Notes: generated from the letters alone by a model not told the origin. A stretch of DNA of 64,000 nt from Achatina immaculata (GCA_009760885.1 CM019713.1:11049274-11113273), one strand, 5' to 3'. Positions 21,561 through 32,659 are shown, numbered from the stretch's first letter. Made by a program: numbers and translations.

Positions 21561-23150
21561 CTAGCGACGTCCGTCTTAATATACTGGCTATTGATCACTA
21601 AGAAACATCGATCCGTTCCATGACTGGTTAGGCATGAATGATTCCTAAATAAACACCTTTTTTTTTGGGGGGGGGGGGAGGGGAGGGGGTTCAACATCAG
21701 CCTGGCGCAACTTTCTGGCTAAGTGAAATTAGTCCAGATTTCTGGACCACTTATCTCATGCAGGTCTGTCAGTGCAGGAAGTATTGACTTTGAATCACCG
21801 TGGAGTTATCATACAGTGTCTGTCCGCTACACAACGAATTTGATAGGGACATTTTGTCACTCTCTTTTTTTTTTAAATCAGCGGAAAGGTGGGTTTGGGG
21901 GGGGGGGTTGTTTGCTTTCCCAGCATGAACAACTTTTTCTCACTTCATGTAGTTAAGGTAGTATTAGTGCACTACTGTACAAGTCTTGCCCACACACCCT
22001 GTACTGTGCTAGTATATAGTATGTGTGTGTGTTGCACCTAACTGAGACTTGAAGTAATGAATCTGTATTCCCCATTCACTGTGTTGCATAACGTCACTAC
22101 CTATTGGGCAGATTTACTTGACTGCTGCACAAGTGACACAATCGACGTTGCACTAATATACACCATGCAACTACGAAAACCCAGGACAAACAACCACTAC
22201 ATATCCGTACAGGAACCCGATCAGTTTACATAAGTACAACTCAACATCACAGTTGGCACATATAACGTAAATCCAGTTTACTACAGGATTCCAGCATTTA
22301 CAGGAGATAGCTAAATTTTAATGATGAATCCCACTTTGTGATGAGTGTTGTGAATGAGCGTGATGTGAACTGACGGAAACAATCAGCACTGAAACTATCC
22401 GGGCGATTACCATCGCCATGAGACAGACACAGTCAATCATTTGCATATCCCTTGCGGAACTTTGCCTCCCTAACAGCACTCCTGTAGGCCTCTCGGTTGT
22501 GAGCAAGATGGCCTGCTGCTGATGCATCCATTTGCAGATCATCAACGATGTCTTGCAGCCATCTTCGCCTTGGTATTCCTCTCTTTTTCCTATTATGTAT
22601 CCTTCCAAGACGGTCTTCTCTAAATTCTCATGAGATTTAATGTGTCTAAAATATTTAAGTTTTTCTCTGTTTAATCCTCTTTACTAGACAACCTTCAATA
22701 TTAAGTTCTTGTAGTGTGGATATATTTGTTCTTTTTTTTTGCCCATGATATTTGAAGAATTCTTCTGTAGCATTTACATTCAAAGGCATTGTATGTGTTT
22801 TTCAACTGTTTTGTTAAGTGTCCAGGTCTCACAGGCATATGTTGCGATGGGAAAGATGCATGCCCTTAAAAATCGTATTTTTGTAGTCCGTAGACTACCG
22901 GAGGTAAGGAGGCGTCTCACTTCTTCTTTGATAGGGGATACCCCTACCTGGCTAACCGAGACGTACTCAGACAACAATGAAAAACATTCTAACTTCGTGT
23001 GTACAGAAACAAAAACCCCAAGCAAACCTTTCAACCTAGCATCTAAAACATTGCTCAAAAGGGGGACAATCAGCTTGCAAGTACTACATGACAAAGTTCA
23101 TGAAATCTTTGCCCTGAAAAGGGCAAATCAACTACGACAACATTTTTGTT
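21561..23150. repeat. 1.57-kb direct duplication, right copy
   Basis: Second copy of the duplication beginning ctagcgacgtccgtcttaat. Differences from the left copy are few (for example ctatctattg/ctacctattg and cccaaacagc/ccctaacagc). The similarity indicates recent duplication or an assembly artefact. Confidence 0.93.
22437..22880 (-). pseudogene. Family C LINE fragment in right duplicate
   Basis: Same LINE end as the left duplicate but without its 19-base deletion: the minus strand reads RRLLTSGSLRTTKIRFLRAC, IFPIATYACETWTLNKTVEK and H. It then has broken frames through QELNIEGCLVKRIKQRKT and the RPRRRWLQDI-type region to the 3' end at about 22437. Confidence 0.85.
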
Positions 23151-23290
23151 CTAAAAAAGGACAAATTGACCATACCTACTACATGCTAGACTCTACAACA
23201 TGTGTCCTAAAAGGAGGAATCCATTTACAAGAAAACTACAAGCTAACTTTAATTAACGCACGTTTGTCCTAATAAGGACAATAAACTAAA
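22890..23290 (+). other. Unrecognised coding-like segment
   Basis: The right duplicate and its flank support a plus-strand frame with SLIGDTPTWLTETYSDNNEK and FALKRANQLRQHFCSKKGQI. The left duplicate carries most of the same frame to 21500 before a frame break. I do not recognise the family. It could be antisense or flanking transposon sequence. Confidence 0.2.
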
Positions 23291-23335
23291 AACTAACATT
23301 ATGAAACAAAAGGAATTCATAGCAGACCTTCCAGA

Positions 23336-24108
23336 ACAAACCAACGCATCCTCTCTCTTCAGCATCTACAACAAAACCAACACGTCCTCTCATTTCAACA
23401 TCTATAACAAAACCAACACATCCTCTCACTTCAACATCTACAACAAAACCAACACATCCTCTCACTTCAACATCTACAACAAAACCAACACATCCTCTCA
23501 CTTCAGCATCTACAACAAAACCAACACATCCTCTCACTTCAGCATCTACAACAAAACCAACACATCCTCTCACTTCAGCATCTACAACAAAACCAACACA
23601 TCCTCTCACTTCAGCATCTACAACAAAACCAACCCATCCTCTCACTTCAGCATCTACAACAAAACCAACACATCCTCTCACTTCAGCATCTACAACAAAA
23701 CCAACACATCCTCTCACTTCAACATCTACAACAAAACCAACCCATCCTCTCACTCCAACATCTACAACAAAACCAACCCATCCTCTCACTTCAACATCTA
23801 CAACAAAACCAACCCATCCTCTCACTTCAACATCTACAACAAAACCAACCCATCCTCTCACTTCAACATCTACAACAAAACCAACCCATCCTCTCACTCC
23901 AACATCTACAACAAAACCAACCCATCCTCTCACTCCAACATCTACAACAAAACCAACCCATCCTCTCACTTCAGCATCTACAACAAAACCAACCCATCCT
24001 CTCACTCCAACATCTACAACAAAACCAACCCATCCTCTCACTCCAACATCTACAACAAAACCAACCCATCCTCTCACTCCAACATCTACAACAAAACCAA
24101 CCCATTGG
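23336..24108. repeat. 36-bp minisatellite, about 21 copies
   Basis: Monomer catcctctcacttcaacatc tacaacaaaaccaaca. Variants fall in blocks: ACA before CCA at the fourth Asn/Thr position, and acttc before actcc. The period is a multiple of three, so a 12-residue repeat is open on both strands (312 codons plus, 275 minus). No signal peptide, conserved flank or initiation context supports a protein. Confidence 0.95.
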
Positions 24109-24355
24109 TACACCCCACCAGGTCAGACCTCATGACTGGCCAGTCAATCAGAACACGGAAGTTATCACTTCGCAGTGCTCACTTAAACAGCCGAGCTGAC
24201 GTCGCGCGGGTGAAAATGACCCATTCTGCAGCAACATAAACATTCTGTTACATAATCCGGAGGATCTGAAACGAAGACGCTTTCATATCTGTTGTAGGCT
24301 GTAACTACAGCAGTTTCTATTCAGTTACTACATTTTTCTTTGGCAACTTTTTTTT
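24109..24355. other. Unassigned spacer
   Basis: Unique sequence following the minisatellite. No family recognised. Confidence 0.35.
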
Positions 24356-24612
24356 TTACCACACATTGAGGAAAACTGACACCAGCACAGCAGGACAGGC
24401 ACTGACATGGAATCCTCAAGGAAATAGACAACGAGGAAGGCCTAAGACTTACTTAGAGAAAAAGAAATTATGACAGTGCTCAGAGACAAGGGATGCACAT
24501 GGAAGGAAGTAGAGAAAATTCCAAGAGCAGGGTTGACTGGAAAGCCTTTATCCGTGGCCTATACTCTCAAGGGAGTGAAAGGCAAATGAGGATGATGAGG
24601 AGCAGTTTTTTT
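24356..24612 (+). pseudogene. Family B LINE C-terminal fragment
   Basis: Starts at acacattgaggaaaactgac (HTLRKTDTS-like) and, with at least one frameshift, reads QRGRPKTYLEK-like and then SKSRVDWKAFIRGLYSQGSE. The 3' end runs into gatgatgagg, a short GAT tail. Shorter and more decayed than the copies at 6.66 and 25.5 kb. Confidence 0.8.
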
Positions 24613-24818
24613 TTTTTTTTTGACAGTGCTTTATACCCTCCCCTGGCTGACCGTTGTCTTCGACGAAATCATCTCTCTGGGTTCCTGGTGTCACTTTGGT
24701 AGCTACAGCACAAGCATTTCTTCGTCACCGTTCCGAGCCGAAGGTCAGGCGCCTGCCCGATCTGAGAAATGACACGAGCACTTGTGAGTTCTGAGAAGAA
24801 AGTTTCTTGGTTTAGTTC

Positions 24819-24868
24819 AGCGGTTCTCACGCTTTTCTCGCACCTTCCAGATCACATCTTTTTTTTTT
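24819..24868. mobile_element. Possible hAT terminus fragment
   Basis: cagcggttctcacgctttt resembles the terminal repeat at 33.66 kb and hAT-like termini. Only one end is found and no target duplication is visible. Confidence 0.25.
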
Positions 24869-24869
24869 T

Positions 24870-25310
24870 TTCTAAGTGCCGTGCCGCGTGGCGTAGGCGA
24901 TCATTTCTCTCCACAATTCCCTGTCTATTTGTTTATGAGATCCGTTGGTGACGTTCTTCCTAGCCACACTGACAGCCCATCCAGTAACTTCTCTCTCTCT
25001 CTTCCTCTATCTCTTCTTCGCTCAATTTTTCCAGTTGCCACAATGTGTTCCAATTTTCCTCTTCTCAGGAAATGTCCTATAAATCTCGCTTGTCTGCCTC
25101 TGATCTTTGCTATAATTTGCTGTTTTAACTCCAGCCTCTCTTAAGACTTCTTCGTTGGTTTTCTTGGCTGTCCATCGTACCTTCAACATCATTCTTATAA
25201 ACCACATTTCATCCATTTCTCGCTGTACTCTCTTATTCGTAGACCATGCTTCACACCCATAAAACAGAACTGGCTCCATGTAACATCTAAGTACTCGGAA
25301 TCTTGTTTCC
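24870..25310 (-). pseudogene. Family E-related LINE C-terminal fragment
   Basis: The minus strand gives METRFRVLRCYMEPVLFYGC, EAWSTNKRVQREMDEMWFIR and MMLKVRWTAKKTNEEVLREA. After a frameshift it has the equivalent of the FIGHFLRRGKLE / TTHCGNWKN piece, then a 3' end reading ...cgccacgcggcacggcac. It is related to family E by layout (YxEPxLxYG, MWFIRxML, TNEE) but clearly divergent, so a separate subfamily. The 5' edge is a perfect 19-base inverted repeat. Confidence 0.8.
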
Positions 25311-25338
25311 ATTGATTACGGAAACAAGATTCCGAGTA
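25292..25338. repeat. 19-bp perfect inverted repeat at LINE 5' edge
   Basis: Arms tactcggaatcttgtttcc and ggaaacaagattccgagta are separated by 9 bases (attgattac). The left arm is LINE coding sequence (the TRFRV codons, antisense) and the right arm is its reverse copy. Confidence 0.95.
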
Positions 25339-25430
25339 GTACTTAAATGTACTCGTTGTAAATGTACAGATCACACCATTTGCGGCCTAAAAAAAACTAA
25401 TTTTTTTTCTTTCAGTTGGTCCTGATTCCA

Positions 25431-25433
<3 letters not shown>

Positions 25434-25495
<62 letters not shown>

Positions 25496-25499
25496 TCGC
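25434..25499. repeat. (CAT/CAC)n tail of family B LINE
   Basis: Trinucleotide tract adjoining the 3' end of the minus-strand family B copy. On the element strand it reads GATGATG...GGTGGT, as at 7.1 kb. Confidence 0.9.
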
Positions 25500-25925
25500 C
25501 TTTCACTCCCTTGAGAGTATAGGCCACGGATAAAGGCTCTCCAGTCATCCCTGTTCTTGGAATTATCCTCTGCTTCCTTCCGTGTGTGTTCCTTGTCTCT
25601 GAGCACTGTCATAATTTTTCTTCTCCAAGTAAGTCTAGGTCTTCCTCGTTTTCTATATCCTTGAGGATTCCATGTCAGTGCCTGTCTTGCTATGCTGGTG
25701 TCGGGTTTTCTCAGAGTGTGGCCAATCCACCTCCATTTCCTAGTTATGATTTGAAGGTTCATAGGTTCTTGTCCTGCCCTTTCCCAGACCTCTTCGTTCC
25801 TGGTCTTGTCCTGCCATTTAATATCTAAACCCCTAAGCTACTGTTCATGAATGTTTGTATTCTCTGTTGTATTGTCTTGGTTATAACCCATGTCTCTGAA
25901 CCATATAGCAGGACAGTCTTTTTTA
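25499..25925 (-). pseudogene. Family B LINE C-terminal fragment
   Basis: Minus-strand 89-codon frame from 25762: MNLQIITRKWRWIGHTLRKP, RKRGRPRLTWRRKIMTVLRD and DDWRAFIRGLYSQGSERR. Upstream of a frame break, sequence up to about 25925 gives degraded LLYGSETWVITKTIQ and NGRTRPGTKRS-like pieces. The right part, from 25591, lies inside the 1.92-kb duplication. Confidence 0.88.
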
Positions 25926-26155
25926 ATCCTCCTCCTTCCTCCTCCTCTCCTTTCTTTCTATTTTTATAATCTTCTCAGCTCCCTCTGGATCTTCCAATCA
26001 TCCCCATCCTCCCCCCTCTTATTTTTATATCTTGTCAGCTCCATCTGGATCTTCCAATCATCCCCATCCTCCCCCCTCTTATTTTTGTATCTTGTCAGCT
26101 CCATCTGGAACTTCCAATCATCCCCCTTCTATTTTTGTATCTTGTCAGCTCCCTG
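25925..26155. repeat. About 60-bp pyrimidine-rich tandem repeat
   Basis: Three to four copies of ccatctggatcttccaatca followed by tccccctcttatttttatat cttgtcagct. Also present at 27846-28075 through the larger duplication. Confidence 0.85.
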
Positions 26156-26600
26156 TGAGACCTGGACACTTAACAATGAGACCTGGACACTTAACAAAAC
26201 AGCTGAGAAACACATAAATGCCTTTGAATGTAAATGCTACAGAAGAGTTCTTCAAATATCGTAGACACAAAAAGGAACAAATATTTCTATACTACAAGAA
26301 CTTAATATTGAAGAAGGCTGGCTAGTAAAGAGGATTAAACAGAGAAAAGTTAAATATTTTGGACACATTAAACGTCATGATAATTTAGAGAAGACCGCCT
26401 TGGAAAGGTACATAATGGGAAAAAAGAAAGAGAGGAAGACCAAAACGAAGATGGCTACAAGACATCGTTGACGATCTGCAAATGGATGCAACAGCGGCAG
26501 GCCATCTTGCTCACAACCGAGAGGCCTACAGGAGTGCTGTTAGGGAGGCAAAGTTCCGCAAGGGACATGCAAATGAATGAATGAATGAATGAATGTCAGC
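26156..26600 (+). pseudogene. Family C LINE fragment with (AATG)n tail
   Basis: Translation begins ETWTLNNETWTLNKTAEKHI, so the first codons are tandemly repeated, then NAFECKCYRRVLQIS and a stop. Later frames hold QELNIEEGWLVKRIKQRKVK, FGHIKRHDNLEKT and RPKRRW-like pieces. The 3' end is a clear ttccgcaagggacatgcaaa followed by (tgaa)4-5. 5'-truncated in the thumb region. Confidence 0.88.
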
Positions 26601-26739
26601 TCCCCCTGGAGCTCCATTCCAATCATCCCCCCCCCCCCCAATAGCCCCGGGAGCTTACTTTATGAACCACTGGGTGACAGATAATCACGGAGACAGACTG
26701 GCAAGCAAAAATTTAGGTACAGAAAATGCGGAAACTTGA

Positions 26740-26935
26740 TATCAAACTGTGTTGGTAGGTAGGTGTGTGAGTGGGTAGGCAGGCGAGCAGGCAAGGAAAT
26801 AAGCACGTAGGCCATGAGCAGGTAGGTGAAAATATAGATAAGTGGACAGGTTTGAAGATAGGTATAAAGGCAGGTAGGACCATAAATAGGTTGATATGAA
26901 GATAGGTAAGTTAGTAGATTGGTAAAAAAGTTTTA
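26740..26935. repeat. Degenerate GGTAGG-rich tract
   Basis: Imperfect repeats of gtaggtag, gggtaggcagg and gataggta. Short and strongly diverged. Confidence 0.6.
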
Positions 26936-27081
26936 CTGCGTTTTCTGCAGTTGGTCAGTCAACGAATTGTCAGTTTAATTTCCAATTTTTAAAACAAAAA
27001 TTCCCGCTGGGATCTTACAGTTCACAGTAAGGTAACAAAATGTACACTTTCAAACAAGAAGTATAAGCTGACAACAGTTCT

Positions 27082-27216
27082 GCCACCTCGTGTGACACTA
27101 AGTTCCTTAGGGACTGTACAAATAAGAGCAATCTAATCCACAGACCCAGATCTTCGCTCATGCGGGCGTCCCACGCTAGGTCACTCGCTGTGTTTAAAGA
27201 CAGGGACCTTGACAGA
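27082..27216 (+). other. Coding-like fragment, likely retroelement C-terminus
   Basis: One frame is open and reads LRDCTNKSNLIHRPRSSLMR then ASHARSLAVFKDRDLDRYC and a stop. Residue use looks protein-like and the fragment is repeated at 29.0 kb through the duplication. I cannot name the family. Confidence 0.3.
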
Positions 27217-27511
27217 TATTGCTAAGTCTTGAGTCCTCCCCTCCCCCTCCCCCCACCCCAACCCTTCCCGGGACACGTAAGTACAACAGGCCCGTGGAGG
27301 TGGACGAGCGGCCGAGGGCCAAAGAGCCACGAGATATGCATCTTCCTGCCAGGTTCAGTTTGTTCAGAGCTGCAGGTGACAAAAGATTCGTACAAAAGAC
27401 CTTCGATTTGGGAAGGGTGGGAAGGAGGAGTAGAGGAGGGAGGGGGGGTATGAAAGTGTAGAAGAGGAAGGAATAATAAGACGAGAGGGAAAAAATGAGA
27501 TAATCATTCAT

Positions 27512-27846
27512 CCTTGTCTCTGAGCACTGTCATAATTTTTCTTCTCCAAGTAAGTCTAGGTCTTCCTCGTTTTCTATATCCTTGAGGATTCCATGTCAGT
27601 GCCTGTCTTGCTATGCTGGTGTCGGGTTTTCTCAGAGTGTGGCCAATCCACCTCCATTTCCTAGTTATGATTTGAAGGTTCATAGGTTCTTGTCCTGCCC
27701 TTTCCCAGACCTCTTCGTTCCTGGTCTTGTCCTGCCATTTAATATCTAAACCCCTAAGCTACTGTTCATGAATGTTTGTATTCTCTGTTGTATTGTCTTG
27801 GTTATAACCCATGTCTCTGAACCATATAGCAGGACAGTCTTTTTTA
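27512..27846 (-). pseudogene. Family B LINE fragment, duplicated copy
   Basis: Copy of 25591-25925 created by the segmental duplication. It holds the LRKPDTS...RGRPRLTWRR part without the DWRAFIRG end. Confidence 0.88.
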
Positions 27847-28076
27847 ATCCTCCTCCTTCCTCCTCCTCTCCTTTCTTTCTATTTTTATAATCTTCTCAGC
27901 TCCCTCTGGATCTTCCAATCATCCCCATCCTCCCCCCTCTTATTTTTATATCTTGTCAGCTCCATCTGGATCTTCCAATCATCCCCATCCTCCCCCCTCT
28001 TATTTTTGTATCTTGTCAGCTCCATCTGGAACTTCCAATCATCCCCCTTCTATTTTTGTATCTTGTCAGCTCCCTG

Positions 28077-28521
28077 TGAGACCTGGACACTTAACAATGA
28101 GACCTGGACACTTAACAAAACAGCTGAGAAACACATAAATGCCTTTGAATGTAAATGCTACAGAAGAGTTCTTCAAATATCGTAGACACAAAAAGGAACA
28201 AATATTTCTATACTACAAGAACTTAATATTGAAGAAGGCTGGCTAGTAAAGAGGATTAAACAGAGAAAAGTTAAATATTTTGGACACATTAAACGTCATG
28301 ATAATTTAGAGAAGACCGCCTTGGAAAGGTACATAATGGGAAAAAAGAAAGAGAGGAAGACCAAAACGAAGATGGCTACAAGACATCGTTGACGATCTGC
28401 AAATGGATGCAACAGCGGCAGGCCATCTTGCTCACAACCGAGAGGCCTACAGGAGTGCTGTTAGGGAGGCAAAGTTCCGCAAGGGACATGCAAATGAATG
28501 AATGAATGAATGAATGTCAGC
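28077..28521 (+). pseudogene. Family C LINE fragment, duplicated copy
   Basis: Copy of 26156-26600, with the same repeated ETWTLN start, the same stops and the same (AATG)n tail. It shows that the duplication happened after the LINE insertion and decay. Confidence 0.88.
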
Positions 28522-29514
28522 TCCCCCTGGAGCTCCATTCCAATCATCCCCCCCCCCCCCCATAGCCCCGGGAGCTTACTTTATGAACCACTGGGTGACA
28601 GATAATCACGGAGACAGACTGGCAAGCAAAAATTTAGGTACAGAAAATGCGGAAACTTGATATCAAACTGTGTTGGTAGGTAGGTGTGTGAGTGGGTAGG
28701 CAGGCGAGCAGGCAAGGAAATAAGCACGTAGGCCATGAGCAGGTAGGTGAAAATATAGATAAGTGGACAGGTTTGAAGATAGGTATAAAGGCAGGTAGGA
28801 CCATAAATAGGTTGATATGAAGATAGGTAAGTTAGTAGATTGGTAAAAAAGTTTTACTGCGTTTTCTGCAGTTGGTCAGTCAACGAATTGTCAGTTTAAT
28901 TTCCAATTTTTAAAACAAAAATTCCCGCTGGGATCTTACAGTTCACAGTAAGGTAACAAAATGTACACTTTCAAACAAGAAGTATAAGCTGACAACAGTT
29001 CTGCCACCTCGTGTGACACTAAGTTCCTTAGGGACTGTACAAATAAGAGCAATCTAATCCACAGACCCAGATCTTCGCTCATGCGGGCGTCCCACGCTAG
29101 GTCACTCGCTGTGTTTAAAGACAGGGACCTTGACAGATATTGCTAAGTCTTGAGTCCTCCCCTCCCCCTCCCCCCACCCCAACCCTTCCCGGGACACGTA
29201 AGTACAACAGGCCCGTGGAGGTGGACGAGCGGCCGAGGGCCAAAGAGCCACGAGATATGCATCTTCCTGCCAGGTTCAGTTTGTTCAGAGCTGCAGGTGA
29301 CAAAAGATTCGTACAAAAGACCTTCGATTTGGGAAGGGTGGGAAGGAGGAGTAGAGGAGGGAGGGGGGGTATGAAAGTGTAGAAGAGGAAGGAATAATAA
29401 GACGAGAGGGAAAAAATGAGATAATCATTCATCCATTCATTCATCTATTCATATCTGTCCTTTCACGAACAAGAATTAAAACAAACAAACAAACAAACAT
29501 GATAATGGTATTGG

Positions 29515-30715
29515 AAACAAACGGCTGGGTCTATCATGGAAACGAATGTCTGGGTTAGTTATGTAAAAAACATGTCTGGGTTAATCAAACAAACGAATGT
29601 CTGGGTTAACTATGTAAACGAATGTCTGGGTTAACTATGTAAACGAATGTCTGGGTTAACTATGTAAACGAATGTCTGGGTTAACTATGTAAACGAATGT
29701 CTGGGTTAACTATGTAAACGAATGTCTGGGTTAACTATGTAAACGAACGTCTGGGTTAACTATGTAAACGAACGTCTGGGTTAACTATGTAAACGAATGT
29801 CTGGGTTAACTATGTAAACGAATGTCTGGGTTAATCATGGAAACGAACGTCTGGGTTAACTATGTAAACGAATGTCTGGGTTAATCATGGAAACGAACGT
29901 CTGGGTTAACTATGTAAACGAATGTCTGGGTTAACTATGTAAACGAATGTCTGGGTTAATCATGGAAACGAACGTCTGAGTTAACTATGTAAACGAATGT
30001 CTGGGTTAATCATGGAAACGAACGTCTGGGTTAACTATGTAAACGAATGTCTGGGTTAACTATGTAAACGAATGTCTGGGTTAACTATGTAAATGAACAT
30101 CTGGGTTAACTATGTAAACGAATGTCTGGGTTAACTATGTAAACGAATGTCTGGGTTAACTATGTAAACGAACGGCTGGGTTAACTATGTAAACGAATGT
30201 CTGGGTTAACTATGTAAACGAACGTCTGGGTTAACTATGTAAACGAACGGCTGGGTTAACTATGTAAACGAATGTCTGGGTTAACTATGTAAACGAACGT
30301 CTGGGTTAACTATGTAAACGAATGTCTGGGTTAACTATGTAAACGAACATCTGAGTTAACTATGTAAACGAATGTCTGGGTTAATCATGGAAACGAACGT
30401 CTGGGTTAACTATGTAAACGAATGTCTGGGTTAACTATGTAAACGAACGGCTGGGTTAACTATGTAAACGAACGTCTGGGTTAACTATGTAAACGAATGT
30501 CTAGGTTGACTATGTAAACGAATGTCTGGGTTAATCATGGAAACGAACGTCTGGGTTAACTATGTAAACGAATGTCTGGGTTAACTATGTAAACGAACGT
30601 CTGGGTTAACTATGTAAACGAACGTTTGGGTTAGCTATGTAAACGAACGTCTGAGTTAACTATATAAACGAATGTCTTGGTTAACTATGTAGACGAAAAT
30701 CTGGGTTAATCATTA
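29515..30715. repeat. 25-bp satellite, about 48 copies
   Basis: Monomer aaacgaatgtctgggttaac tatgt. A second type replaces actatgt with atcatgg, and aatgt alternates with aacgt and aacgg. The type pattern gives a loose higher-order order. The edge monomers are the most diverged. No frame is open for long. Confidence 0.95.
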
Positions 30716-30761
30716 GTTTCAGCTGCTAAGCGTGTTGAAACTTCCCATGAAGCATCAGTAA

Positions 30762-30781
30762 GAGAGAGAGAGAGAGAGAGT
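30762..30781. repeat. (AG)n short tract
   Basis: agagag run between the 25-bp satellite and the family D LINE. Confidence 0.9.
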
Positions 30782-30904
30782 CCTATAAACATTAAGTAGG
30801 CGGAAGTGGGAGAAACTGGAGAGACAAGAGTTGACTAGAGCTCTGCAACATTCAACATACTCGTACACACTGCAGTGAAAATAAAATCCCGACGATTGTT
30901 CTTA

Positions 30905-31722
30905 TCTTATCTTATATCTTATATCCTTCCCGTGCCGTTAAACGTCACATAGGGCTCGCAAAGTAGGTCGCCAATTTTTCCTGCCTTCGGCGAGTCTTTC
31001 AACCTCATCAAAGGATTTTATGCCTGTTAATTTGGACTCTCTTAATAATGTCCTCTTCAGAGTTTCACGCGGTCTGCCTCTTTTTCTTTGGCCTGTTGTG
31101 TTCCACTTTATGGCTTGTTTTGGGAATCTCTGATCATTTCTTCTCATCAAGTGACCAACATATGTCCACCTCCTTTTCCTGATCACCCATGAGACTGGTT
31201 GTTGTTCAGTCATCTGTCTTATCTCTGTATTGTTCTTGAATTCATTCCACTTGATGCTGAGTATTTTCCTTAGGCATTTGTTTTCAAAAGAGTCTAATTT
31301 CTTGTCTATTTCTTTAGTTGTTTTCCAGCTTTCGCATGCATAAATGAGGGTGGATATTACATTTGAATTGAATAGTCTTAACTTGGTTTTTGTGCTTATA
31401 ACTTTTGAATTCCATATGTTCTCAAGATTCTTGAAGATTGATGCTGCTTTTGGAATTCTGATATTAACTTCCTTTCTAGTGTCACCATCCTGGTCTATGT
31501 AGCTGCCAAGGTATGCAAATTGATTGACTTCTTCAATATCTGTCCCTTCTATGTGTATTGTTCCATTTTGATTGAGAGGAATTTTCATTATTTTTGTTTT
31601 GTCCCTGTTAATTTCAAGTCCTATTTTGTTAGCCAGTGAAGACAGGCTATCTGTTTTTTCTTGCATGGAATTCACATTATTACTTATAAGAGTTATATCA
31701 TCGGCAAAATCAAGATCTTATA
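30905..31722 (-). pseudogene. Family D LINE: RT palm C motif to C-terminus, open frame
   Basis: The longest intact LINE frame here. From 31722 the minus strand reads DLDFADDITLISNN (RT motif C with FADD). It then runs without a stop for about 260 codons through GLEINRDKTKIM (motif D), EVNQFAYLGSYID (motif E-like), LIYACESWKTTKEIDKKLDS, RKRRWTYVGHLMRRNDQRFP, GQRKRGRPRETLKRTLLRES and RKNWRPTLRALCDV, ending at a natural stop. The tail is ATATAAGATAAG. The 5' end is cut exactly where a GA-rich array starts. Motifs A and B and the endonuclease are missing, so it cannot be active. Confidence 0.92.
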
Positions 31723-31908
31723 GAGAAGGAGGGAGAGAAGGAGAAGAGAGAGAGAGAGAGGGCGGGAAAGAGAGAGAAGAGAGAGAGAGATAGGGCGGAA
31801 AGAAGAGAGAAGAGAGAGGGCGGGAGGGAGAGAGAAGAGAGAGAGAGAGAGGGCGGGAGGAGGAGAGAAAATAAAGAGAGGGCAGGAGGAAGAGAAAATA
31901 CGATTGTT
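31722..31908. repeat. Purine array, about 30-bp unit
   Basis: GA-rich with recurring gagagagagggcgggaggag and gagaaaata words. It is the reverse complement of the array at 32.1-32.6 kb. Confidence 0.9.
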
Positions 31909-32109
31909 ACGGAGGGTGAAAAACATATAATATGCGCTGCTTTTATCAGCTCACTTAGCGTCTCAATATCTCCATTTGTGAATTCGGCCTTCTCACATAC
32001 GTGAATCTGTATCTGTCCCTTTATTCTATCTGTCCCTTTCTCCCTCATTTTCTTCAAAGAACTTGTGTGAACCATTCAGTGAGTTATTTATTCAGCCATT
32101 TGTCAGATA

Positions 32110-32572
32110 GTCTCTCTTTCTCTCTCTCTCTCTCACTCTCCCTTCCATCTCTTCTATCTCCCTCTCTCTCTTTTCTCTCTTTTCATCTCTCCCACTCTCT
32201 TCTCTTTTCATCTCTCCCAGTCTTTTCCTCCCTCTCTTCTTTCTCCCTCTCACCCTCTCTCTATTTTCTCTTTCTTCTGCCCTCTCTCTATTTTCTCTTT
32301 CTCCTGCCCTCTCTCTATTTTCTCTTCCTCCTCCCGCCCTCTCTCTATTTTCTCTTCCTCCTCCCGCCCTCTCTCTATTTTCTCTCCTCCTCCCACCCTC
32401 TCTCTATTTTTTCTTCCTCCTCCCGCCCTCTCTCTATTTTCTCTCCTCCTCCCGCCCTCTCTCTCTTCTCTCTTCCTCCCGCCCTCTCTCTTCTTTCCGC
32501 CCTATCTCTCTCTCTTCTCTTTCCTTCCCGCCCTCTCTCTCTTCTCCTTCTCTCCCTCTCCTTACCAGAGTC
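32110..32572. repeat. Pyrimidine array, about 30-bp unit, inverted partner
   Basis: Unit ccctctctctattttctctt cctcctcccg. It begins about 200 bases right of the purine array, in opposite orientation. The 206-codon plus frame across it is compositional (Leu/Ser/Phe). Confidence 0.92.
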
Positions 32573-32638
32573 CATACCTCTACTCGTGTCTGTTTATATA
32601 CTTAACAAAAATAATGACTGAGTTCTCTGATTTCTGTC

Positions 32639-32657
32639 ATATATATATATATATATA
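32639..32657. repeat. (TA)n tract at LINE 5' edge
   Basis: Short TA run next to the truncated 5' end of the following family D copy. Confidence 0.9.
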
Positions 32658-32659
32658 AA

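Larger units (their letters stand above)
25591..27511. repeat. 1.92-kb direct duplication, left copy
   Basis: Near-identical to 27512-29432 with a constant shift of 1921 bases. It contains part of a family B LINE (minus), a small 57-59-bp repeat, a family C LINE (plus), a GGTAGG-rich tract and a purine/pyrimidine-skewed end. The junction reads tcatcc|ttgtctc, with the two breakpoints sharing only 2-3 bases. Confidence 0.95.
27512..29432. repeat. 1.92-kb direct duplication, right copy
   Basis: Second copy of the segment. It begins inside the family B LINE, which therefore lacks its 3' end here, and ends at aatcattcatcc before further cattcattcat repeats. The only differences I noticed are in a poly-C run. 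Confidence 0.95.

Noticed and set aside
25431..25499. CAT/CAC repeat as an independent microsatellite of interest
   Set aside because: It is the tail of the adjoining family B LINE, as shown by the same arrangement at 7.1 kb.
32001..32621. 206-codon Leu/Ser/Phe-rich frame resembling a membrane protein
   Set aside because: Falls entirely within the CT-rich array; hydrophobicity follows from CTC/TTC/TCT triplets.
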